Source: Pseudomonas sp. PD9R
Lineage (GTDB): Bacteria > Pseudomonadota > Gammaproteobacteria > Pseudomonadales > Pseudomonadaceae
Direction: 5' to 3'
Length of the DNA: 64,000 bases
Assembly: GCF_019200975.1 (NCBI RefSeq)
Contig: NZ_JAHTMR010000001.1
Span: forward strand, 575,400 to 639,399
Shown here: in pieces, positions 44,028 to 52,343 of the stretch
Layout of the letters: every line of letters begins with the position of its first letter
Numbering within the stretch: position 1 is the stretch's first letter
Translations under genes and position numbers: made by a program
Notes under the pieces: model-generated
Database searches by the model: none
What the model saw: only the letters and a program-made list of their open reading frames with translations
What the model was told of the DNA's origin: nothing

Positions 44028-44978
44028 ATGATGAAGGTGAAAATCGAAAGGATCGTCGACGAAGCGCTGGATATCCGTTCCTTTCGCCTCGTGCGCAGTG
44101 ACGGCCAGCCGCTCGACACCTATGAACCGGGCGCCCATGTCGACCTGACCGGGCCGACCGGGGTAACCCGCCAATACTCCCTGTGCAGCCCGCCGCAGGA
44201 TCGCCGCGCCTACCTGGTGGCGGTGAAAAAAGAAGCGCAATCACGCGGTGGTTCGCTGGCGCTGCATGAGCAGGTAGAAGAGGGCATGGAGCTGGAAATG
44301 GGAGCGCCGCGCAACCTGTTCCGTCTCGACCCGACGGCTACTGAGCACGTGCTGTTTGCCGCCGGCATCGGTGTCACGCCGCTGTTGAGCATGGCCTATC
44401 AACTAGCCGAAAGCGGTCAGCCCTATCGCCTGCATTACTTCGCCCGCTCGGCGCAGTACGCCGCGTTCACCGAATTGTTGGCGACGAATTTTGCTGATCA
44501 TGTCGAGTTCCATTACGGCATCGAACCGGGCGATCTGGATGGCGCATTGAGCGAATGCCTGAACCGCGCCGGCAATGCCGCCCACGTCTACACCTGCGGG
44601 CCGGCTCCGTTCATGAACAAAGTGGTGGAAGTGGCCGCACGCAGCCGCCCGGATGACGCCATTCACCTGGAACACTTCGCGGCGGACCCGGCCGCCAATG
44701 CCGGCCCGAGCGGTGGTTTTGAAGTGGAGCTGGCCAGCTCCGGCGTGGTGCTGCAGGTACCGGCCAAAACCAGCCTGGTCGATGTGCTGCAGGCCCACGG
44801 CTGCGACATCGACACCGAGTGCCGCGAAGGCATTTGCGGCACCTGCATTGTCGAGGTACTTGAAGGTGAACCGGACCACCGAGACAACTGCCTGTCCAAC
44901 AAGGAAAAGGCCTCAAACAAGCAGATTTGTGCCTGCGTTTCACGGGCGCTTTCCGCTCGTCTGGTATTGGACATCTAG
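44028..44978 (+). CDS. iacF: IacF: ferredoxin reductase of the dioxygenase
   Basis: 316 residues of the phthalate-dioxygenase-reductase type. FMN/FAD-binding RQYSLCSPPQ, NAD-binding FAAGIGVTPLLSMAYQL and CGPAPFMNKV, then a C-terminal plant-type [2Fe-2S] domain with CREGICGTC and a later Cys in RDNCLSNKEK. Passes electrons from NADH to IacC. Start ATG at 44028 (a second ATG follows directly). Confidence 0.85.
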   Translation: MMKVKIERIVDEALDIRSFRLVRSDGQPLDTYEPGAHVDLTGPTGVTRQYSLCSPPQDRRAYLVAVKKEAQSRGGSLALHEQVEEGMELEMGAPRNLFRLDPTATEHVLFAAGIGVTPLLSMAYQLAESGQPYRLHYFARSAQYAAFTELLATNFADHVEFHYGIEPGDLDGALSECLNRAGNAAHVYTCGPAPFMNKVVEVAARSRPDDAIHLEHFAADPAANAGPSGGFEVELASSGVVLQVPAKTSLVDVLQAHGCDIDTECREGICGTCIVEVLEGEPDHRDNCLSNKEKASNKQICACVSRALSARLVLDI

Positions 44979-45132
44979 GCGCTTCCAGCGCTGGAAAGCT
45001 TGCGCCGGAGCCTGTTGAATGGGCGTCCGGCGGCCGTCGAGGGAGGAGACGGCTGAAAAACGAAACATTTTTACCGAACTGCTCGACGAAGCGGTCGGCA
45101 ATAACAACAAAAACACGTGAGGCTTTGCGGAC

Positions 45133-46053
45133 ATGATTACAGCATCGGCGGTGCGCAATGAGGCGTTCGAAAGTTGGCTAAGCCAGGTTAACCAGGCCTG
45201 CGGGCGTTTCGATGCCCGCGCGCTCGATACCGATTTTTATGGCGAGCTGAATGAATTTCGCAGCGGCGCGATCAAACTCAGCGTCGTCGACATGGCGCAT
45301 GTGCACCTGTATCGCACCAGCAAGGATGTGAGTGTCAGCAGCGACGGCCATTACTACGCGGTGTTCCAGATGCGTGGCAGCTCGCAACTGGAGCAGGGCG
45401 ACAACCGTGCGTTATTGGGTTGCGGCGATATTGCCCTGATCGACGCCTGCCGCCCGAGCGACATGACCTACAACGAGGACTCCCGACAGTTGTCGCTGAT
45501 CTTGCCGCGTCAGGTGGTTGAGCGCGGCTCGCATTTCACCGCAGTCAATTGCGCCACGCGCATCGGTGCCAGTAGTCCCTTGGCCGCGATGGCCAACAAA
45601 CTCGTGCTGGAAACACGCCAGCAAGAAGGGCTGGACATGCAGGAAAGCGAAGCGGTGCTCGACGCCTTGGCCAGCCTGCTGTTGCCGGGTATTCGCGCCC
45701 ATGACAGCGGCGGCGATGCCCATGAACGGCAGTTTCGCAAAATCATCGCCTTCATCGACCAGCACATCAGTGACGAGGAACTCTGCCCGGAGCTGATTGC
45801 CCGTGAGGTGGGGGTTTCGGTACGCGGGCTGTACCGGATGTTCTCCAAACGCGGCTTGGTGGTGGCGCAATACATCAAGCACCGACGCCTGGACTTCTGC
45901 GCGGAAAACCTGCGCCGCAGCGATGTCGAGCAGAAACTTTCGGCGCTGTGTTACGCCTGGGGCTTCTCGGATTCCAGCTACTTTTCGTCGGCATTCAAAT
46001 CACGCTTCGGCGTTTCCCCCGGCGCCTACCGCAAGCGCTACAGCCAAAACTGA
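45133..46053 (+). CDS. AraC-family regulator
   Basis: 306 residues. The N-terminal AraC_binding_2-type domain has VYRTSKDVSV-like and YYAVFQMRGSSQLEQGDNRA strands. The C-terminal double helix-turn-helix reads LIAREVGVSVRGLYRMFSKRG and LSALCYAWGFSDSSYFSSAF KSRFGVSPGAYRKRY. Similar to FeaR-type activators of aromatic-amine catabolism. It lies 154 bases after iacF on the same strand. Likely an activator of iac or of the amine dehydrogenase operon; the sequence does not say which. Confidence 0.8.
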   Translation: MITASAVRNEAFESWLSQVNQACGRFDARALDTDFYGELNEFRSGAIKLSVVDMAHVHLYRTSKDVSVSSDGHYYAVFQMRGSSQLEQGDNRALLGCGDIALIDACRPSDMTYNEDSRQLSLILPRQVVERGSHFTAVNCATRIGASSPLAAMANKLVLETRQQEGLDMQESEAVLDALASLLLPGIRAHDSGGDAHERQFRKIIAFIDQHISDEELCPELIAREVGVSVRGLYRMFSKRGLVVAQYIKHRRLDFCAENLRRSDVEQKLSALCYAWGFSDSSYFSSAFKSRFGVSPGAYRKRYSQN

Positions 46054-46060
46054 ATCGCCC

Positions 46061-46144
46061 CCTGTAGGCGCTGCCGCAGGCTGCGATCTTTTGATTTTGC
46101 TGGTTAGAAGATCAAAAGATCGCAGCCTGCGGCAGCTCCTACAT
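46061..46144. repeat. REP inverted pair
   Basis: cctgtaggcgctgccgcagg ctgcgatcttttgattttg and its complement, between convergent regulator genes. A single gcttgcccgcgatggcgg REP of the other sub-type follows at about 46170-46200. Confidence 0.8.
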
Positions 46145-46237
46145 TGGATGATCAGTGGGATCAGGCCACCGTGGGAGCGGGCTTGCCCGCGATGGCGGCC
46201 TCAAGATCCCTGAAGATCCAGACCGCCAGCCCCTGTC

Positions 46238-46867
46238 TCAATGCCGTGCCGTCTCTTCCGCTGGCAAATGCAACACTTCACGCACCAGCATGGCGATGCT
46301 GGTCACGCCCATCTTTTCCTTGATCTTGGTGCGATGCACATCAACGGTTTTCACGCTGATGTTCAGCTCCCGGGCAATCACCTTGCTGGCCTTGCCATCG
46401 ATCACCAGCATCAACACCTCACGCTCTCGGCTGGTCAGCAACGCCAACTTGCCTTGCAGGTTCTGACGCTGCTCCTGATCAGCCTGGGCGTGCACGGCGG
46501 TCTTCAGCGCGGCCTGAATGCGGTCGATCATCTGCTGCGGGTTGTAGGGCTTCTCGACGAAGTCCAGCGCGCCGTTCTTCATCGCATTGACCGACATGGG
46601 AATGTCGCCATGGGCCGAGACGAAGATTGTCGGCAAGCTGCTGCCACGCTGGTTGAGGATCTCCTGCAACTGAAAGCCGCTGGTTTCCGGCATGCGCACG
46701 TCCAGCACCAGACAGGCCGGTTGCTTGGGGTCGTATTGGCTGAGGAACTCTTCGGCACCAGCAAAGCACTGCGCCTGCACGCTGACCGACTCCAGCAACC
46801 AGGCAAGCGAAGTGCGCAGGTCTTTGTCGTCGTCAACGATATAAACAATCGGTTTGCGGATTTCCAT
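46238..46867 (-). CDS. FixJ/NarL-type response regulator (probable partner of the PAS kinase)
   Basis: 209 residues. Receiver domain with acidic pocket VDDDKD, phosphorylated Asp56 in LVLDVRMPE, FVSAHGD (Ser/Thr switch as SA) and Lys in FVEKPYN. LuxR-type HTH: LTSREREVLMLVIDGKASKV IARELNISVKTVDVHRTKIK EKMG. FixJ-like. It and the PAS kinase at 36.3-37.8 kb are the only two-component genes here and sit on either side of iacA-F, so they probably form one system controlling iac. It is divergent from iacG. Confidence 0.8.
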   Translation of the reverse strand: MEIRKPIVYIVDDDKDLRTSLAWLLESVSVQAQCFAGAEEFLSQYDPKQPACLVLDVRMPETSGFQLQEILNQRGSSLPTIFVSAHGDIPMSVNAMKNGALDFVEKPYNPQQMIDRIQAALKTAVHAQADQEQRQNLQGKLALLTSREREVLMLVIDGKASKVIARELNISVKTVDVHRTKIKEKMGVTSIAMLVREVLHLPAEETARH

Positions 46868-46996
46868 CAGGGGCTGCCACGAGAATTTCTATTTATTGTT
46901 TTTCCACGCGAGCACGCGCGGCGCACATCGGCTCACCTTTCTGGAGCCAGTGTGCAGAATACCCACGTTGACCGGCCGTGACGATAAAGAAACCAC

Positions 46997-47008
46997 CTAG
47001 TCGACTAG
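46997..47008. promoter_or_regulatory. Palindrome CTAGTCGACTAG between the response regulator and iacG
   Basis: Perfect 12-base palindrome 130 bases from the regulator start and 120 bases from iacG. Possible binding site; the same sequence was not noticed upstream of iacA. Confidence 0.3.
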
Positions 47009-47086
47009 CGGAAAGCTAACCTCACGATGGGGATCGTCAGAATGGTTGCGCACCGTGCCGGGCCTTAGTCTTGTTCCATCACCTAC

Positions 47087-47106
47087 GGACCGCATCAAAG
47101 CGGTCC
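47087..47106 (+). promoter_or_regulatory. Hairpin in the iacG leader
   Basis: GGACCGC atcaaa GCGGTCC, ending 22 bases before the iacG ATG; the ribosome site GGAAGGGG lies just after it. Confidence 0.35.
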
Positions 47107-47128
47107 TCCTGAAGGAAGGGGCATCGAC

Positions 47129-47641
47129 ATGGCCGACCTGAGCCAGCAGCAAATCGACTTTCGCAACGCCATGGCGCAGCTGCCTGCTGCGGTGAACATC
47201 ATCACCACCAATGGCCCTGGCGGACGTTGCGGCATCACCGCCAGCGCCGTGTGCTCGGTCACCGACTCACCGCCCACCGTACTGGTGTGCGTCAACCGCA
47301 ACAGCGCCACCCACGACGTGTTCCGCACCAACGGCCACCTGTGCATCAACGTGCTGTGCGGCGAGCAGGAAGAACTGGCACGCCACTTTGCCGGCATGAC
47401 CAAAGTGCCGATGGCCGAACGTTTTGCCTGGGATTTGTGGGACGACGGCGCGGCTGATGTGCCGGTGCTGCGCGATGCCCTGGTGCAGCTGGAAGGACGC
47501 ATCAGCGAGTGCAAGGAAGTGGGCTCGCATTCGGTGATGTTTGTGGAGCTGACGAAGGTTGGTGTGCGCGAGCAGGGCGATAGCCTGGTGTACTTCAACC
47601 GTTTGTTCCATCGCCTGGAACACGCCGGGGCGCATTGCTGA
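47129..47641 (+). CDS. iacG: IacG: flavin reductase
   Basis: 170 residues of the HpaC/Flavin_Reduct family: MAQLPAAVNIITTNGPGGRC GITASAVCSVTDSPPTVLVC VNRNSATHDVF and NVLCGEQEELARHFAG. Reduces FMN or FAD with NADH and supplies it to IacA. It is separated from iacA-F by two regulator genes and has its own promoter region. Confidence 0.85.
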   Translation: MADLSQQQIDFRNAMAQLPAAVNIITTNGPGGRCGITASAVCSVTDSPPTVLVCVNRNSATHDVFRTNGHLCINVLCGEQEELARHFAGMTKVPMAERFAWDLWDDGAADVPVLRDALVQLEGRISECKEVGSHSVMFVELTKVGVREQGDSLVYFNRLFHRLEHAGAHC

Positions 47642-47665
47642 GAGTGACCGGTCTAACGCATTTCA

Positions 47666-47750
47666 TGTAGGAGCTGCCGGAGGCTGCGATCTGTTGATCT
47701 TGATCTTTAAAAGCAGGATCAAAAGATCGCAGCCTCCGGCAGCTCCTACA
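47666..47750. repeat. REP inverted pair, ccggagg variant
   Basis: tgtaggagctgccggaggct gcgatct and its complement right after iacG. Confidence 0.85.
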
Positions 47751-47901
47751 TTGACCGTGTTTCGCCGTGGAAGGGCGTTACTTCCTGAAAGCTACAGCAC
47801 CTTGCGGCATTGCCTACAGCTACGCCAGAATCCGCCGGCTTGTGCGCCTTGGGCCTGGGCTCTATCGTTTTCCGGTCGCTGAAAAACAACAGTGATCGGG
47901 T

Positions 47902-48089
47902 TTGGTAGCCCGGAGTTCTGGCGCGCAACGCCACCTTTTGCAGACGCTCAGGTCGCTGCTTTTATGGTGGTCATGCGCAGGGCCTCTTCGGAGGCGCCGG
48001 TTCCAGTACTCCGGTCTACCAACCTGCGTATGGTCACCACCCCTCGTTTGGTAGCGAGAGTGATGGCTCCAATTTCGCAAGTACTGGAG
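47902..48089 (+). promoter_or_regulatory. Structured mRNA leader with two mutually exclusive folds (riboswitch-like)
   Basis: Long-range helix P1: 47902-47921 pairs with 48003-48022 (18 of 20 positions). It encloses P2 (47923-47935 with 47966-47978, two 5-bp helices around an internal loop) and a perfect hairpin GCCTC-TTCG-GAGGC at 47982-47995. The 3' arm of P1 can instead pair downstream: 48001-48010 with 48080-48089 (10 bp), which covers the GGAG ribosome site of the gene at 48098. In addition 47966-47981 can pair with 48023-48038 (16 bp with wobbles), which excludes P1/P2. This is the layout of a translational switch. An open frame also runs through it, so a leader peptide is an alternative. 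Confidence 0.6.
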
Positions 48090-48097
48090 TTCAATCA

Positions 48098-48394
48098 ATG
48101 CCCAACAACTCAAAACCCACCCAAGACACCCCCGAGCGCATCCCCTCGGCCGCCGACATCCGCGCCACACCACGCACACTCTGCAAGATGTTCATCGTCA
48201 ACCCGGAACTTGATATCGAGACCTTGCTGGCTCACGCCTGCGAGTCGCTGGCCTCAGCCAATGTCATGACCATGGATTTGGCGGATCGCACAGAGGGGAC
48301 GAGCCGCAATACCCTGTTGGGTATTGCGCAAGTCATCAACATGGGGGAGTTGGCGGTGAATCGGGCATTGGATCATCTAGATCCGGTTGGGTAA
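48098..48394 (+). CDS. Small DUF6124/DUF3077-type protein
   Basis: 98 residues, soluble, no signal peptide. The middle is the Pseudomonas-specific helical pattern (LDIETLLAHACESLASANVM TMDLADRTEGTSRNTLLGIA QVINMGELAVNRALDHLDP). These small proteins occur in many paralogous copies in fluorescent pseudomonads; their function is unknown. GGAG lies 8 bases before the ATG and falls inside the alternative helix of the leader described at 47902-48089. Confidence 0.65.
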   Translation: MPNNSKPTQDTPERIPSAADIRATPRTLCKMFIVNPELDIETLLAHACESLASANVMTMDLADRTEGTSRNTLLGIAQVINMGELAVNRALDHLDPVG

Positions 48395-48416
48395 TCGGAG
48401 CACCGCGTTATCGTTC

Positions 48417-48505
48417 TTCGCGGGCAAGCCTCGCTCCTACAGGTTTGTGTCGTTCACAATATTTGTGAATCACACAAACCTGTAGGAGCAAGGCTTGCCC
48501 GCGAA
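48417..48505. repeat. REP inverted pair, gcttgcccgcgaa type
   Basis: ttcgcgggcaagcctcgctc ctacaggtttgtg and its complement with an AT-rich centre, between the DUF6124 gene and the convergent kinase gene. Confidence 0.85.
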
Positions 48506-48524
48506 AGCGGTTTATCGGTTGACG

Positions 48525-49538
48525 TTACTGTTGCAGATATTCCCGAGCCAACATACACGCCCGCTCAATCAACATTGGTGCCATTTCAATCGCGGTCTGC
48601 GTGCCTTTGCGGGTGTGAATCCAGCCCAGGTACGTGGTGCCGCGCAGCATCAGGAACAACGCCAACGTCTGGCGATCCGTCTCGCTCAGCGGTTTGACCG
48701 CGTCGTAGCCGGCCAGCAGCGCCGCTTTGATCTGCTCATAACGCGGGTCGTCCAAACAGAAATACAGGGCCGTGGCCAGTTCGAACATGTGCCAGCCAAA
48801 CCCGGCATCGTCAAAGTCGATCAGACGCAACTGTGGGCCTTCGATCAGCAGGTTTTCCGGCACCAGGTCAGCGTGGATCATGCCGAAGTTGCCCAGTTGC
48901 CGACCGTACTGACGCAAGTCCTTGCGCGCCGCACGGCGTGCCTCCAGCAACAAGTCGCGCTGCTCGTCACTGAGCTGTTCCAAATCCCAGAAGCGACCCC
49001 AGAACGGGCTGGCCCCGATCAAACCATCTTCGTCCCAGGCATGGCGCACGAACTCATCCGGTTGCTGCCAATCCGCCGAGTGCAGATGAATGCGTGCGGC
49101 AATCGCGCCGGCTTCGGCAAATAGAAAATCGATCTCGGTGTCGGCTTGCACGCCGTCCTCGGAAGTACCGGCGGTCGCACCTGGCAGCCAGGCAAGCATG
49201 TCGACATGGCGTTCGCCGACTGCTTCATGGGCCACTTCGATCAGGTGGCGCTCGTCTTGAGTTCGGATGATTTGCGGCACGGTGATGCCGGCGCTGGCAA
49301 GCGCGTCCATCCATTGCAACTCCGAGCGCAATGCAGCTTCCGAGTGATAACCGTTGCGATGGATGCGCAGGGCGACGCGCTGGCCGTCGTGGCGGTGGGC
49401 GGAAAACACCGCGTTCTCGCGGTATTTCACCAGCGTGATGTCGGCGAAGTCGCCTTCCCAATGCTGCAGGGCGTTGCGTGCCAAATCATGCAGATGGGCT
49501 ACTTGCTGGTCGTGGTTTAGCGTGTGAAATTCAGTCAT
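48525..49538 (-). CDS. APH-fold small-molecule kinase (hydroxylysine/ethanolamine-kinase-like)
   Basis: 337 residues of the aminoglycoside phosphotransferase / homoserine kinase II superfamily. Brenner motif MIHADLVPENLL (catalytic Asp, here HADLVPEN) near residue 220 and metal-binding LIDFDDAGFGWHMFELATAL near 240. The N-lobe has VALRIHRNGYHS with the ATP-binding Lys position as Arg. It is last in a unit with an APC permease and a class-III PLP enzyme. The human pair HYKK and PHYKPL has the same make-up, so phosphorylation of an amino alcohol (hydroxylysine, ethanolamine, aminopropanol) is likely. True antibiotic resistance is unlikely. Confidence 0.65.
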   Translation of the reverse strand: MTEFHTLNHDQQVAHLHDLARNALQHWEGDFADITLVKYRENAVFSAHRHDGQRVALRIHRNGYHSEAALRSELQWMDALASAGITVPQIIRTQDERHLIEVAHEAVGERHVDMLAWLPGATAGTSEDGVQADTEIDFLFAEAGAIAARIHLHSADWQQPDEFVRHAWDEDGLIGASPFWGRFWDLEQLSDEQRDLLLEARRAARKDLRQYGRQLGNFGMIHADLVPENLLIEGPQLRLIDFDDAGFGWHMFELATALYFCLDDPRYEQIKAALLAGYDAVKPLSETDRQTLALFLMLRGTTYLGWIHTRKGTQTAIEMAPMLIERACMLAREYLQQ

Positions 49539-49547
49539 GGCAGGGCC

Positions 49548-50828
49548 TCAAATCGCGCTCAGGGCGCTGTCCAGAGTGTCAACGAACAGGTCGGCGTGTT
49601 CGCGGCTGAACACCAGCGGCGGACGCAGTTTCAGGATGTTGTCGCCGGCGCCGATCTTGCTGATCAGCACACCTTTCTCGCGCATGTCGTTGACGACTTT
49701 GCGTGCTTCCAGGCCGGCCGGTTCCTTGCTGGCGTGGTCGCGTACCAATTCCATGGCAAAGAACAATCCCTTGCCGCGCACATCGCCGATGATCGAATGC
49801 TTTTGCGCCAGCACTTGCAGACGTTGTTGCACATAAGCGCCGACGGTTTGCGCGTTGTGCAGCAGTTGCTGTTCTTCAATCACATCCAGCACCGCCATGC
49901 CGACCGCTGCCGCCACCGGTGAACCGCCGAAGGTGTTGAAGTACATGGCGTGGCGCCCGAACGATTCGACCAGCGCCTTGTTGGTGATCAGCCCGGCCAG
50001 CGGATAACCGTTACCCATGGGTTTACCGAGGGTGACGATGTCCGGCACCACGCCGTGGGCCTGATGACCCCAGAGGTGATCGCCGGTGCGCCCGAAACCG
50101 GACTGCACCTCGTCAGCGATGAACAAACCGCCAGCGGCGCGGATCAGCGCGGCAGCCTTGTTGACGAAACTGGCGGGCACCCGTGGCAAGCCTTCGTTGG
50201 CAAACAGGGTGTCGATCAGCAGCGCCGCCGGGCGAATGCCCTGGGCCTGCATCGACGCAATCGCAGCGGCGATGTTGGAAGCATATTGCTCGGCCAGTTG
50301 TAACTCGCTGGTCCCTGCTGGCGCGTGGTACAGGCACGGAATCGGCACCGCACGCGCATGGGCGGCGAAAGGCTCCGGCGAGGGCAGGGCGGTGGTGACT
50401 TCGGCCAGTGACGCGGAGTTGCCGTGGTAGTTGTAGTCGCTGACGATAATGCCGGTGCCGCCGCTGGCAAACCGCGCCAGGCGCAGCGCCAGTTCGTTGG
50501 CTTCGCTGCCGGTGCAGGTGAACATAGCGGTGTCCAGCGCGGGTGCGAAAGTTGCGGTCAGGCGCTCGGCGTAGCGCACCACTTGTTCATCGAGGTAGCG
50601 CGTGTGGATGTTCAATGTGCTGGCCTGACGGTGCATGGCCTCGACGACATGAGGGTTGCAGTGACCGACGCAGGGCACGTTGTTGTACACGTCCAGATAG
50701 CGGCGGCCATCGACGTCGAACAGCCAGACGCCTTCACCGCGCACCAGGTGCAAGGGCTTGTCGTAGAACAGCGGCGAAGCGCTGCCGAGTACGCGATGGC
50801 GGCGTTGCAGCAGGGTGGCTTCAGGCAT
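49548..50828 (-). CDS. Class-III PLP enzyme, phospho-lyase/aminotransferase (AGXT2L-like)
   Basis: 426 residues from the ATG at 50828. Aminotransferase class-III features: YLDVYNNVPCVGHCNPHVVEA, CTGSEANELALRLAR, LFIADEVQSGFGRTGDHLWG and the PLP lysine in TLGKPMGNGYPLA. The NNV(P)CVGHCNP start and SDYNYHGN segment match ethanolamine-phosphate or phosphohydroxylysine phospho-lyases more than ordinary transaminases. With the neighbouring kinase it would convert a phosphorylated amino alcohol to an aldehyde, phosphate and ammonia. Overlaps the permease gene by 8 bases and precedes the kinase by 9. Confidence 0.7.
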   Translation of the reverse strand: MPEATLLQRRHRVLGSASPLFYDKPLHLVRGEGVWLFDVDGRRYLDVYNNVPCVGHCNPHVVEAMHRQASTLNIHTRYLDEQVVRYAERLTATFAPALDTAMFTCTGSEANELALRLARFASGGTGIIVSDYNYHGNSASLAEVTTALPSPEPFAAHARAVPIPCLYHAPAGTSELQLAEQYASNIAAAIASMQAQGIRPAALLIDTLFANEGLPRVPASFVNKAAALIRAAGGLFIADEVQSGFGRTGDHLWGHQAHGVVPDIVTLGKPMGNGYPLAGLITNKALVESFGRHAMYFNTFGGSPVAAAVGMAVLDVIEEQQLLHNAQTVGAYVQQRLQVLAQKHSIIGDVRGKGLFFAMELVRDHASKEPAGLEARKVVNDMREKGVLISKIGAGDNILKLRPPLVFSREHADLFVDTLDSALSAI

Positions 50829-52134
50829 GATCAGGCGTCTCCAGAGGGGTTGGCAGGCGAGTGCGCAGGGCAAAATTGAGAATGCACAGGGTGAAAGTCA
50901 CCGCGAGGGCGATCAGCATCTTCACGTCGAGTTGGAAGCAGGCAGCGATGACCACCAGCGTCAGGGCCAGGCCCAGCCAGGCAATCAGCTTGCCGCCCAC
51001 CAGACGGAAAGGCCGTGGCAGGTCCGGCTGGCTGCTCTTGATGCGCAGGTAGGCACCGAAGATGAACAGGTAGCAAACGTTGAGCAGCAGCACCACCGCG
51101 AGCATCACCGTGGCCGGGTCGACAGCCGACATCGGCAGGCCGATCGCGCCGATCAGCAACAGCGCCGGGTAGGGTGTGCCACGTTTGCCGGTCTTGCCCA
51201 GCCATTGTGGGAACAGGCCGTCACGGGCCATGGCGAACAATTGCCGCGAAGCCGCGTAGATCAGTGAAAAGAAGGTGGCGATCAAGCCAAACACGCCGCC
51301 ACAACCAATCACTTTGGCCAGCCACGAACCTTCACCGTAGACATTGCTGCTGGCCATCGCGGCGTACAGCGGGTCGCCGGCGCTACCCACCAGTTCAACG
51401 CCACCGGCACCCGGGGCGCAGACCAGTACCACCAACGCGGTAACAAGCAAGGTGCCAATCGCGGCGAGAATGCCGCGCGGCATGCTGCGGCCTGGATCGC
51501 TCGCTTCTTCCGCCGCTGAACCGGTTTGCTCCACGGTGATGAACAACCAGATAGCGAACGGCACACAGGCGAAAATGCCGCCGAGGCTGATCGCCGGTCC
51601 GGCATTGGCCGGCATCTTCAGCAGGTTCGCCAGTTCGACGTGTGGTGCCATGGCCACGCCGAAAGTCAGCAGCGCAACGACCGCGATCACGCCGGCAACC
51701 ATCGTCAGGCCCATGGCTTCACCGACGCCACGCAGGTGGATGCCGATGATCACCGCGAACAAGGCGATCTTCACCGCCCAGCCGCCGAAGCCGAAAATCG
51801 ACTCGGTGTAGGCACAAATAAACGTCGCCGCCGCGCCGGTACCGATGGTCAGTGCAATCGCACACGCCACGCCGACCAGATAGCCCACGAACGGTCCGAA
51901 CGCACTTTGCGCATAGACAAACACGCCGCCGGCGCTGGGCAACGCGGTGGACAGTTCCGTCACGCACAACGCCAGGCCACCGCAAAGCAGCGCCATCAAT
52001 AGCGTGGCGATCAACATGTTCAGCCAGCCACCGGCCATCAAGCCGAAATTCCAACCGGAAAACTGCCCGGCCACCACCAACGCAATTCCAAGGCCGGCAA
52101 TCTTTGGCCAGCCCAACGCACTTTTCTTAAGCAC
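50821..52134 (-). CDS. APC-family amino acid/amine permease
   Basis: 437 residues with twelve hydrophobic helices. The APC consensus is at the start (LGIALVVAGQFSGWNFGLMAG GW) and in LPSAGGVFVYAQSAFGPFVGYLVG. The EutP/ethanolamine-permease branch is possible. First gene of the minus-strand unit with the PLP enzyme and kinase, and so probably imports their substrate. Confidence 0.8.
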   Translation of the reverse strand: MLKKSALGWPKIAGLGIALVVAGQFSGWNFGLMAGGWLNMLIATLLMALLCGGLALCVTELSTALPSAGGVFVYAQSAFGPFVGYLVGVACAIALTIGTGAAATFICAYTESIFGFGGWAVKIALFAVIIGIHLRGVGEAMGLTMVAGVIAVVALLTFGVAMAPHVELANLLKMPANAGPAISLGGIFACVPFAIWLFITVEQTGSAAEEASDPGRSMPRGILAAIGTLLVTALVVLVCAPGAGGVELVGSAGDPLYAAMASSNVYGEGSWLAKVIGCGGVFGLIATFFSLIYAASRQLFAMARDGLFPQWLGKTGKRGTPYPALLLIGAIGLPMSAVDPATVMLAVVLLLNVCYLFIFGAYLRIKSSQPDLPRPFRLVGGKLIAWLGLALTLVVIAACFQLDVKMLIALAVTFTLCILNFALRTRLPTPLETPDHA

Positions 52135-52343
52135 AGAAGTCTCCCGCGACCCGAAGGCCGATTTATTGTTTTGGTATGGAGTGGAGGGGGTTCAGCGTTG
52201 CTTCACGCCCAGTAACTGGGGTTGACTTCGATACTACGCGGGGAGGGTGGCGCGGCTTGTTTGTGCGCATGCCAGGTCGTTGGTTGTGGGTGCCAGATTT
52301 GGCGAGATGAACTCATTCCCTGTGGGAATACAGCGAGGACCTT

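Noticed and set aside
43898..47750. Possible CRISPR-like repeats
   Set aside because: The repeats are inverted REP pairs at gene boundaries, not evenly spaced direct repeats with unique spacers.
47892..48269. Open frame running through the structured leader into the DUF6124 gene in another frame
   Set aside because: Begins at a GTG without a ribosome site and overlaps the DUF6124 gene; strong RNA complementarity explains the sequence better. A short leader peptide is not fully excluded.
48525..49538. Aminoglycoside resistance kinase
   Set aside because: The fold matches but operon context (permease, phospho-lyase-like PLP enzyme) points to amino-alcohol catabolism.
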